Shown: one piece after another, positions 15,635 through 25,467 of the stretch
Layout of the letters: each line of letters begins with the position of its first letter
Numbering within the stretch: position 1 is the first letter of the stretch
DNA from: VBDM01 sp035651815
GTDB taxonomy: Bacteria; Pseudomonadota; Gammaproteobacteria; Burkholderiales; SG8-39
Length of the DNA: 64,000 bases
Assembly: GCA_035651815.1 (NCBI GenBank)
Contig: DASRFB010000089.1
Coordinates: 1 to 64,000 of the forward strand
Direction of reading: 5' to 3'
Translations under genes and position numbers: made by a program
The notes under the pieces: generated by a model
What the model was told of the DNA's origin: nothing
The model's database searches: none
What the model saw: only the letters and a program-made list of their open reading frames with translations

Positions 15635-16458
15635 GTGTCCGACCTCGCGATAAACTTTAAGAAACGATCCCATCTGTCTGAAGATAAATCGGATAAAGAG
15701 CTACTGTCCCGGCTCGGCGGACGCGTGCGCGCTGCGCGGGCGACGCGCACCATGACCCGCAAGGATCTCGCGCGCGATTCGGGAATCTCCGAGCGCTACC
15801 TCGCCCAGCTCGAGTCGGGCCGCGGCAATACCTCGATCCTCGTCCTGCGCCGGGTCGCCGACGCGCTGCGAGTCCCGCTCGAGCACCTCGTCCGCGACGA
15901 AGGAATCCGTGACCGGCGGTACGATCGCGTGGCCCTCATCGGCCTGCGCGGCGCCGGCAAGTCCACGCTCGGCGGGCGCCTGGCGAAGGCGCTGAGCGCG
16001 CCCTTCGTCGAGCTCGATCGCGAGGTGGAGCGGGAGGCCGGCACCGGCCTTTCCGAGATCTTCCTGCTCTACGGCCAAGCCGGGTACCGACGTTACGAGA
16101 AGCGCTGCCTCGAGCAGGTGCTGGCGGCGAACCGCCGCGTGGTGCTCGCCACCGGCGGCAGCATCGTGTCGGAGCCGGCGACCTACGACCTGCTCCGTGC
16201 CGAGTGTCTGACCGTGTGGCTCAAAGCCGCTCCCGAGGAGCACATGGCCCGCGTCCTCGCGCAGGGCGACACGCGTCCCATGGCGGGATCCAGGGAAGCG
16301 ATGGGCGACCTGCGGCGTATCCTGGCGGATCGCGCCCCGCTCTACGGCCGGGCCGACGTCACCGTCGACACCGCCGGCAAGTCGGTCGAGCAAAGCCTCG
16401 CCGAGCTGCGCAAGGCGGTGTCCGCGCAACCTTCGATGAGCCGAGGACAGGACACACC

Positions 16459-16462
<4 letters not shown>
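15635..16462 (+). CDS. boxR: BoxR/BzdR-type transcriptional regulator
   Basis: With GTG 15635 as start this is a 275-residue regulator made of an XRE helix-turn-helix domain (about residues 26-86, LARDSGISERYLAQLESGRG) and a C-terminal shikimate-kinase-like domain with a Walker A loop at about 103-111 (GLRGAGKST). That fusion is specific to BzdR/BoxR, where the kinase-like domain senses benzoyl-CoA and relieves repression. An in-frame ATG at 15587 would add 16 residues but overlaps the operator repeats, so GTG 15635 is preferred. The stop overlaps the boxC start (ATGA, 16459-16462), so boxR, boxC and boxB form one translationally coupled operon. Confidence 0.92.
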
Positions 16463-18122
<1,660 letters not shown>

Positions 18123-18126
<4 letters not shown>

Positions 18127-19553
18127 CCGCGATCGACTACTCCGAGAAGATTCCCAACAACATCGACCTCGCCAACGACCGCGCGCTGCAGCGCGCGCTC
18201 GAGCACTGGCAGCCGCGATTCCTCGACTGGTGGCGGGAGATGGGCCCGAGCGACTTCGCGGGCGCCGACGTCTACCTGCGCACCGCGGTCGGCGTCGACG
18301 CGCAGGGCTGGGCGCACTACGGCACGGTCAAGATGCCGGAGTACCGCTGGGGCATCTTCCTCGCCGACGCGATCCCGGACCGCAGGATCGGCTTCGGCGA
18401 CGCGCTCGGACAACCCGTGTGGCAGCAGATCCCGGGCGAGTTCCGGTCGCAGTTCCGCCGGCTCATCGTCACGCAGGGCGACACCGAGCCCGCCTCGGTC
18501 GAGCAGCAGCGCAGGCTCGGCCTCGCCTGCCCGTCGCTCTACGACCTGCGCAACCTGTTCCAGGTCAACGTCGAGGAGGGACGGCACCTCTGGGCGATGG
18601 TGTATCTCCTGCACGCGTATTTCGGGCGCGACGGCCGCGAGGAGGCCGAAGAGCTGCTCGCGCGGCACTCGGGCGACGTCGACAAGCCGCGCATCCTCGG
18701 GACGTTCAACGAGCCGATCGAGGACTGGCTATCGTTCTTCTGCTTCACGTATTTCACCGACCGCGACGGCAAGTTCCAGCTGAAGAGCCTCGCGGAGTCC
18801 GCGTTCGATCCGCTCGCGCGCACCTGCCGCTTCATGCTCACCGAGGAAGCGCACCACATGTTCGTGGGCGAGACCGGGATCGGCCGCGTCGTCAGGCGCG
18901 CGCTCGAGGCGATGAAGGAAGCCGGGTCGGACGACCCGGACGCCGTGCGGCGTCGCGGCGCGATCGACCTCCCGCTCCTGCAGCGGTATCTGAACTTCTG
19001 GTTCAGCTCCTCGCTCGACCTGTTCGGGTCCGAAGTCTCGTCGAACGCGGCGAGCACGTTCGCGACCGGCATCAAGGGAAGGCCGGACGAGACCACGCAA
19101 TACCAGGATCATCTGTGCGCGGACGCGGCGTTCGAGCTCGAGCAGCCCGACGGGCGCGGCGGCGTGGCCGCCGAATCGGTTCCCATGCGCAACGCCATGA
19201 ACGAGCTGGTCCGCAACGCCTACGTCAAGGACTGCGAGATCGGCGTCAAGCGCTGGAACCTGCAAATCCAGCGCGCGGGGCACGACTTCCGCCTGTCGCT
19301 GCCGAGTCCGCGCTTCCGGCGCGGCATCGGCGTCTGGGCCGGCGTGCCGACCGACCTGGAAGGCCGGCCCATCGACCGCGGCGAGTTCGAGCGCCGCGTG
19401 CCGCAATGGCTGCCGAGCGCCGAGGACAAGGCCTACGTGCGCGGGCTGATGCAGCGCGTCGTCGAGCCGGGGAAGATGGCCGCGTGGATCGCCCCGCCCG
19501 AGCGCGGCATCAACAATCTCCCCTTGGACTACGAGTACGTTCGGCTGAGCTAG
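18123..19553 (+). CDS. boxB: Benzoyl-CoA 2,3-epoxidase subunit BoxB
   Basis: This 476-residue di-iron oxygenase epoxidises benzoyl-CoA using O2 and electrons normally supplied from NADPH through BoxA. Di-iron ligand motifs are visible: an acidic residue near 122 (GDTEPASVE), ExxH at 152-155 (EEGRHLW) and ExxH at 241-244 (EEAHHMF). The region EPIEDWLSFFCFTYFTDRDG also matches the family. Length is typical. ATG 18123 overlaps the boxC stop (ATGA). boxA does not follow; the next gene is a convergent XRE regulator 31 bases away, so the electron donor must be encoded elsewhere or be replaced, for example by the flavodoxin at 15096. Confidence 0.96.
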
Positions 19554-19584
19554 TCGCGGCGCCTCGCGGCCGCGCGCCGCGCGC

Positions 19585-19992
19585 CTATTGCTTGCCTTCC
19601 AGCCGCAGCAGCGCGCGCACCATCTCCAGCACCATCTTCTTGTGCGGGTCGCCGAGGAGCTCGAACTTCTTCGCCACCCAGGCATGGTCCACGTTGTAGC
19701 TGGTGCTCTCCTGGCGCGCGAGCGCGTGGCCGTCCTTGCGGTCCTCTCCGCCGAAGCGCAGCCACTGCGGCGAGACCTCGAGCCACGAGGCGAGCGCGCG
19801 GACCTTGTCCTGCGACGGCAGCGCGCGCCCATCGAGCCACTTGCGCACGGCCTGCGCGGTCACCGGGTCGCCGTCGAAGCGCAGATTGAACTCGCGCGCG
19901 ATCTTGGTCGGGCTTTCGCTCTCCGAGCGCGCCCGGCGCATAGCCTCTTTGAGACGTCTGCTGAAACTGAGTTTTTCATCGACGATGGTCAT
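19585..19992 (-). CDS. XRE/phage-repressor-like transcriptional regulator
   Basis: This 135-residue protein has an N-terminal helix-turn-helix domain (TKIAREFNLRFDGDPVTAQAVRKWLDG, about residues 25-55) followed by SQDKVRALASWLEVSPQWLRFG. The C-terminal helix (AWVAKKFELLGDPHKKMVLEMVRALL) may dimerise. ATG 19992 is chosen over an in-frame TTG at 20031. A 6-bp inverted repeat (19993-20014) abuts the start codon and could be an autoregulatory operator; I see no Shine-Dalgarno before the ATG, so a leaderless mRNA is possible. It is convergent with boxB and divergent from the diguanylate cyclase gene. Targets are unknown. Confidence 0.8.
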   Translation of the reverse strand: MTIVDEKLSFSRRLKEAMRRARSESESPTKIAREFNLRFDGDPVTAQAVRKWLDGRALPSQDKVRALASWLEVSPQWLRFGGEDRKDGHALARQESTSYNVDHAWVAKKFELLGDPHKKMVLEMVRALLRLEGKQ

Positions 19993-20014
19993 GCTTGGCA
20001 AAGTATCACCAAGC
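19993..20014. repeat. Inverted repeat at the XRE regulator start, possible operator
   Basis: GCTTGG (19993-19998) and CCAAGC (20009-20014) form a perfect inverted repeat with a 10-base spacer (total 22 bases), one helical turn for the centres. It abuts the regulator ATG (19990-19992), a typical place for autoregulation. Confidence 0.5.
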
Positions 20015-20153
20015 GCGAGAGGAGACGACAACCGGCAGTTGCTTTACACAGTAACTATCGGTAAGATTCATGAGAAACTCGACGTCGCGGCCGGCCCCGA
20101 TGCGTGCGGTCCTGTCCGCCCTTTCGTCTTCGTCTTCCTCGAGGAAATGTGCG

Positions 20154-21059
20154 ATGACGTGGCGCAAGCACGATCTCTCCGAGGTGATCGAGCAGGTCCC
20201 GATCGGCGTGGCGGTCACGCTGCCGCTGGGCACGGTCGAATACGCCAATCCCCGGCTGCTCGAGCTGCTGCAGGTCGATGCCGGCCGCGTGCTCGGTGCC
20301 CTGCTGCGCGATTTCCGCGCGTCCGCGAGCGCTTCGCGCGACCACGCCATCCGCCGCCGCCTATGCGCCGGCGCGTCGTGGCAGGGCGAGACGCAGGTGC
20401 GCACCGCGGGCGGCGAGGTGCGTCACGTGCTGGAATCGGTGTTTCCCCTGCGCGACCGCAGCGGCCGGCTGACGCACTTCATCCACTTCCTGCAGGACAT
20501 GGGAGCGCTGGAGGCCGCCGAGACGCTGTCGAGCCTCGCGTACTACGACAGCCTCACGGGGCTGCCCAACCGCAATCTCTTCAACGACCGGCTGTCGCGG
20601 GCGATCGCGGCCGCGCGCCGGCGGCACGGCGGCTTCTCGCTGTTGTATGTCGACGTCGACCGCTTCAAGGAAGTGAACGACACGCGCGGCCACGACGCGG
20701 GCGACGAGCTGCTGCGGCAGGTCGCGTTGCGGCTGCAGAAGTCGCTGCGCAAGATCGACACCGTCGCGCGGCTGGGCGGCGACGAGTTCGTCGTCATCCT
20801 CGACCAGGTGTCCGACGAGGCGCAGGCGGCGAAGATCGCCGCCAAGATCCTCGCTTCGTGCAGCGGCCAGTACGCGCTCGAGGGCGCGACGTGCAACGTC
20901 ACCCTGAGCCTGGGCATCAGCCGCTATCCGCGCGATGCGGTCGAGGTCGAATCGCTCGTGAAATGCGCCGACAAGGCGATGTACCGCGCGAAGGCTTCCG
21001 GCGGCAACGACTTCCGGCTGCGCGACCCGGTGCACCGTCACCGCTACCGCGCCGCGTAG
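20154..21059 (+). CDS. PAS-GGDEF diguanylate cyclase
   Basis: This 301-residue cytoplasmic protein has an N-terminal PAS-like sensor (about 8-118, IEQVPIGVAVTLPLGTVEYAN) and a GGDEF domain (about 130-290). The active-site motif is intact, GGDEF at 208-212, with the substrate-binding YYDSLTGLPNR upstream. An RxxD inhibitory site (R199-D202) lies exactly five residues before GGDEF, so it should be an active, product-inhibited cyclic di-GMP synthase. ATG 20154 is favoured because GAGGA at 20141-20145 sits 8 bases upstream; an earlier in-frame ATG at 20070 would add a Ser-rich leader. It is divergent from the XRE gene and its 3' end overlaps convergent apbE by 16 bases. Confidence 0.93.
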   Translation: MTWRKHDLSEVIEQVPIGVAVTLPLGTVEYANPRLLELLQVDAGRVLGALLRDFRASASASRDHAIRRRLCAGASWQGETQVRTAGGEVRHVLESVFPLRDRSGRLTHFIHFLQDMGALEAAETLSSLAYYDSLTGLPNRNLFNDRLSRAIAAARRRHGGFSLLYVDVDRFKEVNDTRGHDAGDELLRQVALRLQKSLRKIDTVARLGGDEFVVILDQVSDEAQAAKIAAKILASCSGQYALEGATCNVTLSLGISRYPRDAVEVESLVKCADKAMYRAKASGGNDFRLRDPVHRHRYRAA

Positions 21060-22096
21060 CGGCCGCGCTGCTCCGGCGCGCCCGCGGCGCGCAGCCGCGC
21101 CCGGAGCGGCGCCGTCATGTGCGCGACTCCGTCCGAATCGACGAGCAGCGCGCCGGCGACGCCCATGTGCATTGCCGCCTCGCGCCAGCCCTCGCGTCCA
21201 GCGATGAAGATCGGCTTCGACGCCGCGTCCGAGAGCGCTCCCGCTTCCGGTCCCGGCGCGACCAGCACCGTGACCGATTCGACGCCGCACACCGGATACC
21301 CGGTGCGCGGGTCGATGATGTGCGCGTAGCGCCGGCCCGCGATCTCGTAGTAGCGGCGATAGTCGCCCGAGGTGCCCATCGCCTCGCCGTCTCGCAGCTC
21401 GAGCGTGCCGAGCGTGCCCGCGCCGCGAGGCGCCTCGATCGCGACCCGCCACGGCCTGTTCCCCGCCTCGCCGAGCGCCATCACGTTGCCGCCGACGTCG
21501 ATGAGAGCGTTCGCCACGCCGCGCGCGTGCAGGATGCGCGCCGCGCGGTCGAGCGCGTAGCCCTTGGCGTAGCCGCCGAAGTCGAGCTGCACGAGCGGAT
21601 TGGCGCTCGTCACGATGTCGCCCGCGACGCGCAGGTCCGCCATGCGCGGACGCGCGCCCGCGAGGCGTTCGATGTCGGACGCGCCGGGAAGCGGTCCGCC
21701 GGGCGTGTCGCGATGGAAGTTCCAGAGCGCGACCAGGCGTCCGATCGCCGGGTCGAACGCGCCGTCCGAGCGCGCCTCGAGGCGCTGCGCGCGCACGATC
21801 AGCTCGGCGATCTCGGGCGTGGTCCGGATGGTGCGGTCGCCGCGCGCGATCGCGGCGTTCAGCGCGACGAGCGGTCCCGGCTGCCACGCGTGCAGCTCGC
21901 GGTGCAGGCGATCGAACTCGTGCAGCACCGCGCCGGCCGCATCGTGCGCCGCGGCCGCGTCGTCGCCGACGATGGTGATCTTCGCGATCGTCCCGAACAC
22001 GTAAGAGGCGGCACGATACTCCGCGCCCGCGGCGGGCCGAAACGCGAGCGCGACGCACAGCCACAGCAGCCATATTTCCGGGCGCGCGCGCGGCAT
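21044..22096 (-). CDS. apbE: FAD:protein FMN transferase (ApbE family)
   Basis: This 350-residue enzyme covalently attaches FMN, taken from FAD, to a Thr or Ser of target proteins in the periplasm. A signal peptide covers about residues 1-24 (LLWLCVALAFRPAAGAE). Family motifs are seen: YVFGTIAKITIVGDDA, LDFGGYAKGYALDRA, LIDVGGNVMALG and the Mg/FAD site AHIIDPRTGYPV. The ATG at 22096 lies 5 bases after the PepSY gene stop, and two genes upstream is an FMN-binding protein that is its likely substrate. The order porin, FMN-binding protein, PepSY protein, ApbE points to a flavin-based electron transfer module. Confidence 0.93.
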   Translation of the reverse strand: MPRARPEIWLLWLCVALAFRPAAGAEYRAASYVFGTIAKITIVGDDAAAAHDAAGAVLHEFDRLHRELHAWQPGPLVALNAAIARGDRTIRTTPEIAELIVRAQRLEARSDGAFDPAIGRLVALWNFHRDTPGGPLPGASDIERLAGARPRMADLRVAGDIVTSANPLVQLDFGGYAKGYALDRAARILHARGVANALIDVGGNVMALGEAGNRPWRVAIEAPRGAGTLGTLELRDGEAMGTSGDYRRYYEIAGRRYAHIIDPRTGYPVCGVESVTVLVAPGPEAGALSDAASKPIFIAGREGWREAAMHMGVAGALLVDSDGVAHMTAPLRARLRAAGAPEQRGRYAAR

Positions 22097-22101
22097 GCGG
22101 C

Positions 22102-22839
22102 TCAGCGCCTGCGGCGGTGCGACGCGAACATCCACGCGCCGCTCGCCGCGAGCGCGATCAACACGACGGCGATCGCGTCGACCGCGAGGGGGCCGTAGCG
22201 CCCGGCGATGCGTCCGCTGTGGAGATCGAGCAGCAGCCGCTGCATCGGGATCCCGGGCGTGAGCAGCGCGGCGTAGCGCTCGCGCTCGGCGCCCGAGAGC
22301 GCGACCGGCGCGGACCAGGAGACGTTCGCGTCCCGCGCGGACTGCCACGACATCGCGTCGGCGCTCGCGAACGTCCCGGCGGGCGTGCGCAACAGCAGCT
22401 CGCCGCCGTCGGCGCCGACCGACTCGATCGGGACCGCGGGCAGCGCGCGCCCCTCGAGCCGATCGACCAGCCTGCCGTCGCCGCGCAGCAGGTACAGCGA
22501 CCCCGAGCAGGCGACGATCAGCACGTCGCCCAGCTCGACGAAGCCGAGCGGCTGCGGCCGCTCGTCGCCCGCGGGGCGCGCGTCGAGGAGCCAGCGGCCG
22601 TTCGCCGCGACCAGCTCGTGCGATCCGGCGCGAAACACCGCGCGCGGCGGCTCGGCCGCGATGCCGTACCAGCGGTCGAGCCATTCGCTGTGGACGCGCG
22701 CGCCGTCGAGTCCTAGCACGTCGCCGTGGTTGGCGATCACGCCCGTCACCGCGAGCAGAAGGAAGAACACCGCCGCGGCGAAGCCGATGCGCGCGTGCCA
22801 GCGCCGCAGCTGCCGCAGGAGATGGAGCCGGGGCGACAT
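22102..22839 (-). CDS. PepSY-associated TM domain protein
   Basis: This 245-residue inner-membrane protein starts with a PepSY_TM-type N-terminus (LRRWHARIGFAAAVFFLLLAVTGVIANHG), has a periplasmic beta-rich domain, and ends with PMQRLLLDLHSGRIAGRYGPL plus a C-terminal helix (AIAVVLIALAASGAWMF). The HARIG and DLHSGR histidines are typical of members thought to pass electrons across the membrane, possibly via haem. It abuts the FMN-binding gene upstream (stop at 22840) and apbE downstream. Proteins of this type occur with ApbE and FMN_bind proteins in flavinyl-transfer systems; here it is the likely membrane electron conduit. Confidence 0.85.
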   Translation of the reverse strand: MSPRLHLLRQLRRWHARIGFAAAVFFLLLAVTGVIANHGDVLGLDGARVHSEWLDRWYGIAAEPPRAVFRAGSHELVAANGRWLLDARPAGDERPQPLGFVELGDVLIVACSGSLYLLRGDGRLVDRLEGRALPAVPIESVGADGGELLLRTPAGTFASADAMSWQSARDANVSWSAPVALSGAERERYAALLTPGIPMQRLLLDLHSGRIAGRYGPLAVDAIAVVLIALAASGAWMFASHRRRR

Positions 22840-23358
22840 CTATCGCCGGCTCGCGCGGTCGAAATAGAGCGCGAGCCGCGCCATGCGCTGCATCGCCCCG
22901 ACCGACAACGTGGCGCCGACGATGCCGTCGATGTCGCGGTCGAGCCGATCCGCCTTCGCGAGCTTCGCGCCCTGGAACTGCTTCACGAAGGCGGGCTCGC
23001 GCACCTCGCCCCCGCGGCTCTCGCGATAGACGAGCACGCGCACGTGATCGATGCGCCCGTCGGCGACGACGAAGCCCGCCGTGATCGGCTCTTCCTTGCC
23101 GATCTCCTCCAGGATCCAGACGCTGCGATGCGCGTCGGACCAGTAGCGCTGGCGCAGCTGCGCCGGCGGGTGCCCGAGGATCGCCTGGGCCTGCGCCTGG
23201 ATGTCGGGCGTGAGCCAGAGCACCTTGGGCGCGGGATGCCCTCCGAACACCTCCGCGACGAAGGCGTCGGGATCCTGCAGAACCTCGGCCCGGACCGGGC
23301 CGAGGGCGGCCAGCGCCGCCGCGAGCAGCGCGAACCCGCGAGCGGCTCCCGCGCGCAT
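22840..23358 (-). CDS. FMN-binding domain protein, probable ApbE substrate
   Basis: This 172-residue exported protein has a signal peptide (about 1-24, ending PVRAE). Its C-terminal FMN_bind domain carries the flavinylation motif DGIVGATLSV at 144-153, in which Thr150 is the expected FMN attachment site. Usual motifs have Ser/Thr before the GAT; here it is Val147, which is a mild deviation. It would carry covalent FMN in the periplasm and relay electrons. The ATG overlaps the porin stop by one base (TGATG) and the stop is adjacent to the PepSY gene, so the four genes are one operon. Confidence 0.87.
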   Translation of the reverse strand: MRAGAARGFALLAAALAALGPVRAEVLQDPDAFVAEVFGGHPAPKVLWLTPDIQAQAQAILGHPPAQLRQRYWSDAHRSVWILEEIGKEEPITAGFVVADGRIDHVRVLVYRESRGGEVREPAFVKQFQGAKLAKADRLDRDIDGIVGATLSVGAMQRMARLALYFDRASRR

Positions 23359-24581
23359 CAGAACATGTAGCCGAGACCGAGATCGAACCGGTCGAGGCTC
23401 TTGTCGTTGCGGAAGCGCTGCACGTCGGCCTTGATCACGACCTGCGGGTGCACTTTGAAGTTGACGCCGATCGTGCGTACGCGCTCGTTGCGGATCAGCT
23501 CGTTCTGGACCAGGCTGTTCGCCGGGTCCTCGTCCTGCCGGATATCGAAGCGCTCGAGCCGGACGAACGGGGCGACGTCGAAATTGCCCTGCTTGTAGGC
23601 GTGGTACGCCGCCTGGAGGTATCCGCCCTTCATGGTCCTCGGCGCGGCGAAGGTCTGTCCCGCGGCGATGTTCGCCGCGTTGATCCTGTCCGTGTCGCCG
23701 AGCTTGCCCGCGGCGTAGAGCGCCTGGAGATCGAAGCCCGCGACGCGGTACTGCGCGTGCACGTCCCACAGCGTGAGCCGCGCGTCGACGCCCTTCAGCG
23801 CCGGGTTGCTCTGGCCGTTCTGGCCCGTGTTCCCGGTGAAGACGCCGCCGCCGACGAGCAGGCCCGGCGTGCGGTAGTTCAGCGCGGCATAGACGCTGAG
23901 GTCCTTCGCGTTCGCCTGCTGGCCCTCCTGGTGGCCGCTGCGGATCCCCGTGCTCGGGTCGTCGATCTTGCCCGCGTCGAAGCCCGTGGTGACGCCGACG
24001 TCGTAGCGCAGGCCCGGCGCGAGCGCGCCGTGCACGCCGACGCCCAGCTCGCGCCATGTCGTCGGGATGATGCGCGTCTCGACCTCGTTGCGCTCGACGC
24101 CGTAGTACGTCGGCGGCTCGTGCGTCTCGTTGAGTATGCCGAGCGGGATCAGGAACAGGCCGGCCTTGACGGTGAGCCCGTCGCCGTCGCTCACCCGGTA
24201 GTCGAGCCACGCCTGCTCGATCTCGAGCTCGCCGTCGTCGTCCTTGCTGACGACCGCGTGCTCGACCTCGACCTCGGAGTGGAACGTGAGCCGGTCGTCG
24301 AAGCGGTGGTTCAGCCCGAACACGAACCGGCGCAGGTCGGCCTTGGTCTCGTGCTCGTCCTGGCGGAAGCGGTTGTAGTCGAGCTCGCCGTAGCCGACGA
24401 TGCTCGTCGCGCCGGCCCGCAATCCGGTGCTGCCGTCGGGCGGTGCGCTGCGCGATTGCGCCTTCAATTCGTCGATCTCCTGCTGGAGAATCTGGAGCTT
24501 CTGCTCCACGGTGGGTTGCTGAGCGAATGCGGGCGCTGCGAAGGCGGCCGCGAGCGCCAGGGCGCTCCGGGTTTTTCTCAT
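23358..24581 (-). CDS. Outer-membrane porin (phosphate-selective porin O/P-like)
   Basis: This 407-residue protein has a signal peptide (AAPAFAQQ), a short coiled coil (VEQKLQILQQEIDELKAQS, about 24-42) and a beta-barrel region with alternating hydrophobic strands, ending in the canonical C-terminal Phe (LGLGYMF). The N-terminal coiled coil and the layout LTFHSEVEVEH, EIEQAWLDYRV resemble OprO/OprP-type porins. The ligand is not known; next to bacterioferritin genes and a flavinylation module it might admit an iron chelate or an electron acceptor. The ATG at 24581 follows AGAGGAG. An FNR-like palindrome lies just upstream. Confidence 0.85.
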   Translation of the reverse strand: MRKTRSALALAAAFAAPAFAQQPTVEQKLQILQQEIDELKAQSRSAPPDGSTGLRAGATSIVGYGELDYNRFRQDEHETKADLRRFVFGLNHRFDDRLTFHSEVEVEHAVVSKDDDGELEIEQAWLDYRVSDGDGLTVKAGLFLIPLGILNETHEPPTYYGVERNEVETRIIPTTWRELGVGVHGALAPGLRYDVGVTTGFDAGKIDDPSTGIRSGHQEGQQANAKDLSVYAALNYRTPGLLVGGGVFTGNTGQNGQSNPALKGVDARLTLWDVHAQYRVAGFDLQALYAAGKLGDTDRINAANIAAGQTFAAPRTMKGGYLQAAYHAYKQGNFDVAPFVRLERFDIRQDEDPANSLVQNELIRNERVRTIGVNFKVHPQVVIKADVQRFRNDKSLDRFDLGLGYMF

Positions 24582-24590
24582 GGCTCCTCT

Positions 24591-24604
24591 TTGACTTGGG
24601 TCAA
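24591..24604. promoter_or_regulatory. FNR/DNR-like palindrome (TTGAC-N4-GTCAA)
   Basis: TTGACTTGGGTCAA at 24591-24604 matches the two-fold symmetric pattern of FNR/DNR-family sites (TTGAT-N4-ATCAA class, with C/G at the inner position). It lies 10 bases before the porin ATG on the minus strand and about 62 bases before the predicted ferredoxin transcription start on the plus strand. Confidence 0.55.
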
Positions 24605-24624
24605 GTCCGAAAGGCCCGACCCTC

Positions 24625-24663
24625 TTGACGACGGCCCGAATATAAATGAGAATAGTTCGCATT
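24625..24663 (+). promoter_or_regulatory. bfd promoter with overlapping Fur-like box
   Basis: A -35-like TTGACG (24625-24630) and a -10-like GAGAAT (24648-24653) are spaced by 17 bases. Overlapping the -10 is a 19-base partial inverted repeat at 24645-24663, with TGAGAAT-A-GTTCGCA at its core, which resembles a Fur 7-1-7 box (5 of 7 symmetric pairs). It stands in an AT-rich island. Iron-dependent repression of bfd is therefore likely. Confidence 0.6.
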
Positions 24664-24680
24664 ACAAGACCTGAGCGCGC

Positions 24681-24884
24681 ATGTACATCTGCATCTGCAA
24701 CGGCATCACCGATCGCGACATCCGCCAGGCGGCCGCCGCCGGCGCCGACACGCTCGACGATCTGCAACGCGAACTGGGTGTGGGCGCGGGCTGCGGCAAG
24801 TGCGCCTCGTGCGCGCGCGAATGCCTGCGCGATGCGGCCTGCGCTCGGGGATCCGGTCTCCCCCGGGTTCTTCAAGCCGCCTGA
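24681..24884 (+). CDS. bfd: Bacterioferritin-associated ferredoxin
   Basis: This 67-residue [2Fe-2S] protein has the Bfd cysteine pattern: C4 and C6 (MYICICNG) and C38 and C41 (GAGCGKCASC). Bfd docks on bacterioferritin and reduces its ferric core so that iron can be released under iron limitation. Extra Cys residues (C44, C48, C54) follow the binding motif. The start ATG is 18 bases downstream of a Fur-like box. It lies 67 bases upstream of bacterioferritin on the same strand. The divergent neighbour is the porin of the flavinylation operon. Confidence 0.9.
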   Translation: MYICICNGITDRDIRQAAAAGADTLDDLQRELGVGAGCGKCASCARECLRDAACARGSGLPRVLQAA

Positions 24885-24951
24885 TTCCGTTCGAACCTCC
24901 CGCGCGGCGGGCGGGTAGTATTCTCTTTCGTCCCTCGTGAAGGAGCGCCGC

Positions 24952-25434
24952 ATGCAAGGCGACAGGAAAGTCATCGAGCATCTCAACGCCGTCCTCACGA
25001 ACGAGCTCACGTCGATCAACCAGTATTTCCTGCACTCGCGCATGTTCCGGAACTGGGGGCTCGAGAAGCTCGGCCGCCACGAGTACGAGGAATCGGTCGA
25101 CGAGATGAAGCACGCCGACCGACTGATCGAGCGCATTCTCTTCCTCGAGGGACTGCCGAATCTGCAGCAGCTCAACAAGCTGCTGATCGGCGAGAACGTC
25201 AAGGAAGCGCTCGAGTGCGACCTCAAGCTCGAGATGGGCGCGCTGCCCCTGCTGAAGACCGCCATCGCGCACTGCGAGAGCGTGGCCGATTACGTCTCGC
25301 GCGAGCTGTTCGAGGACATCCTCGAGTCCGAAGAAGACCACGTCGACTGGATCGAGACCCAGCTCGACCTCATCGCCAAGATCGGGATCGAAAACTACCT
25401 GCAGTCGCAGATGAACGGCGCGGCCGCCTCGTAG
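24952..25434 (+). CDS. bfr: Bacterioferritin
   Basis: This 160-residue 24-mer ferritin stores iron as a ferric mineral. Ferroxidase ligands are in place: Glu18 (LTNELTSINQY), Glu51 and His54 (ESVDEMKHADRL), Glu94 (LKLEMGA) and Glu127/His130 (SEEDHVDW). The haem ligand Met52 is in DEMKHAD. ATG 24952 is chosen because AAGGAG (24940-24945) precedes it at 6 bases; the in-frame GTG at 24937 sits before that site. It forms an iron-store and release pair with bfd directly upstream. Confidence 0.94.
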   Translation: MQGDRKVIEHLNAVLTNELTSINQYFLHSRMFRNWGLEKLGRHEYEESVDEMKHADRLIERILFLEGLPNLQQLNKLLIGENVKEALECDLKLEMGALPLLKTAIAHCESVADYVSRELFEDILESEEDHVDWIETQLDLIAKIGIENYLQSQMNGAAAS

Positions 25435-25467
25435 AATCATTCGCCACCTCCCTCTCACGCTCGGCTC

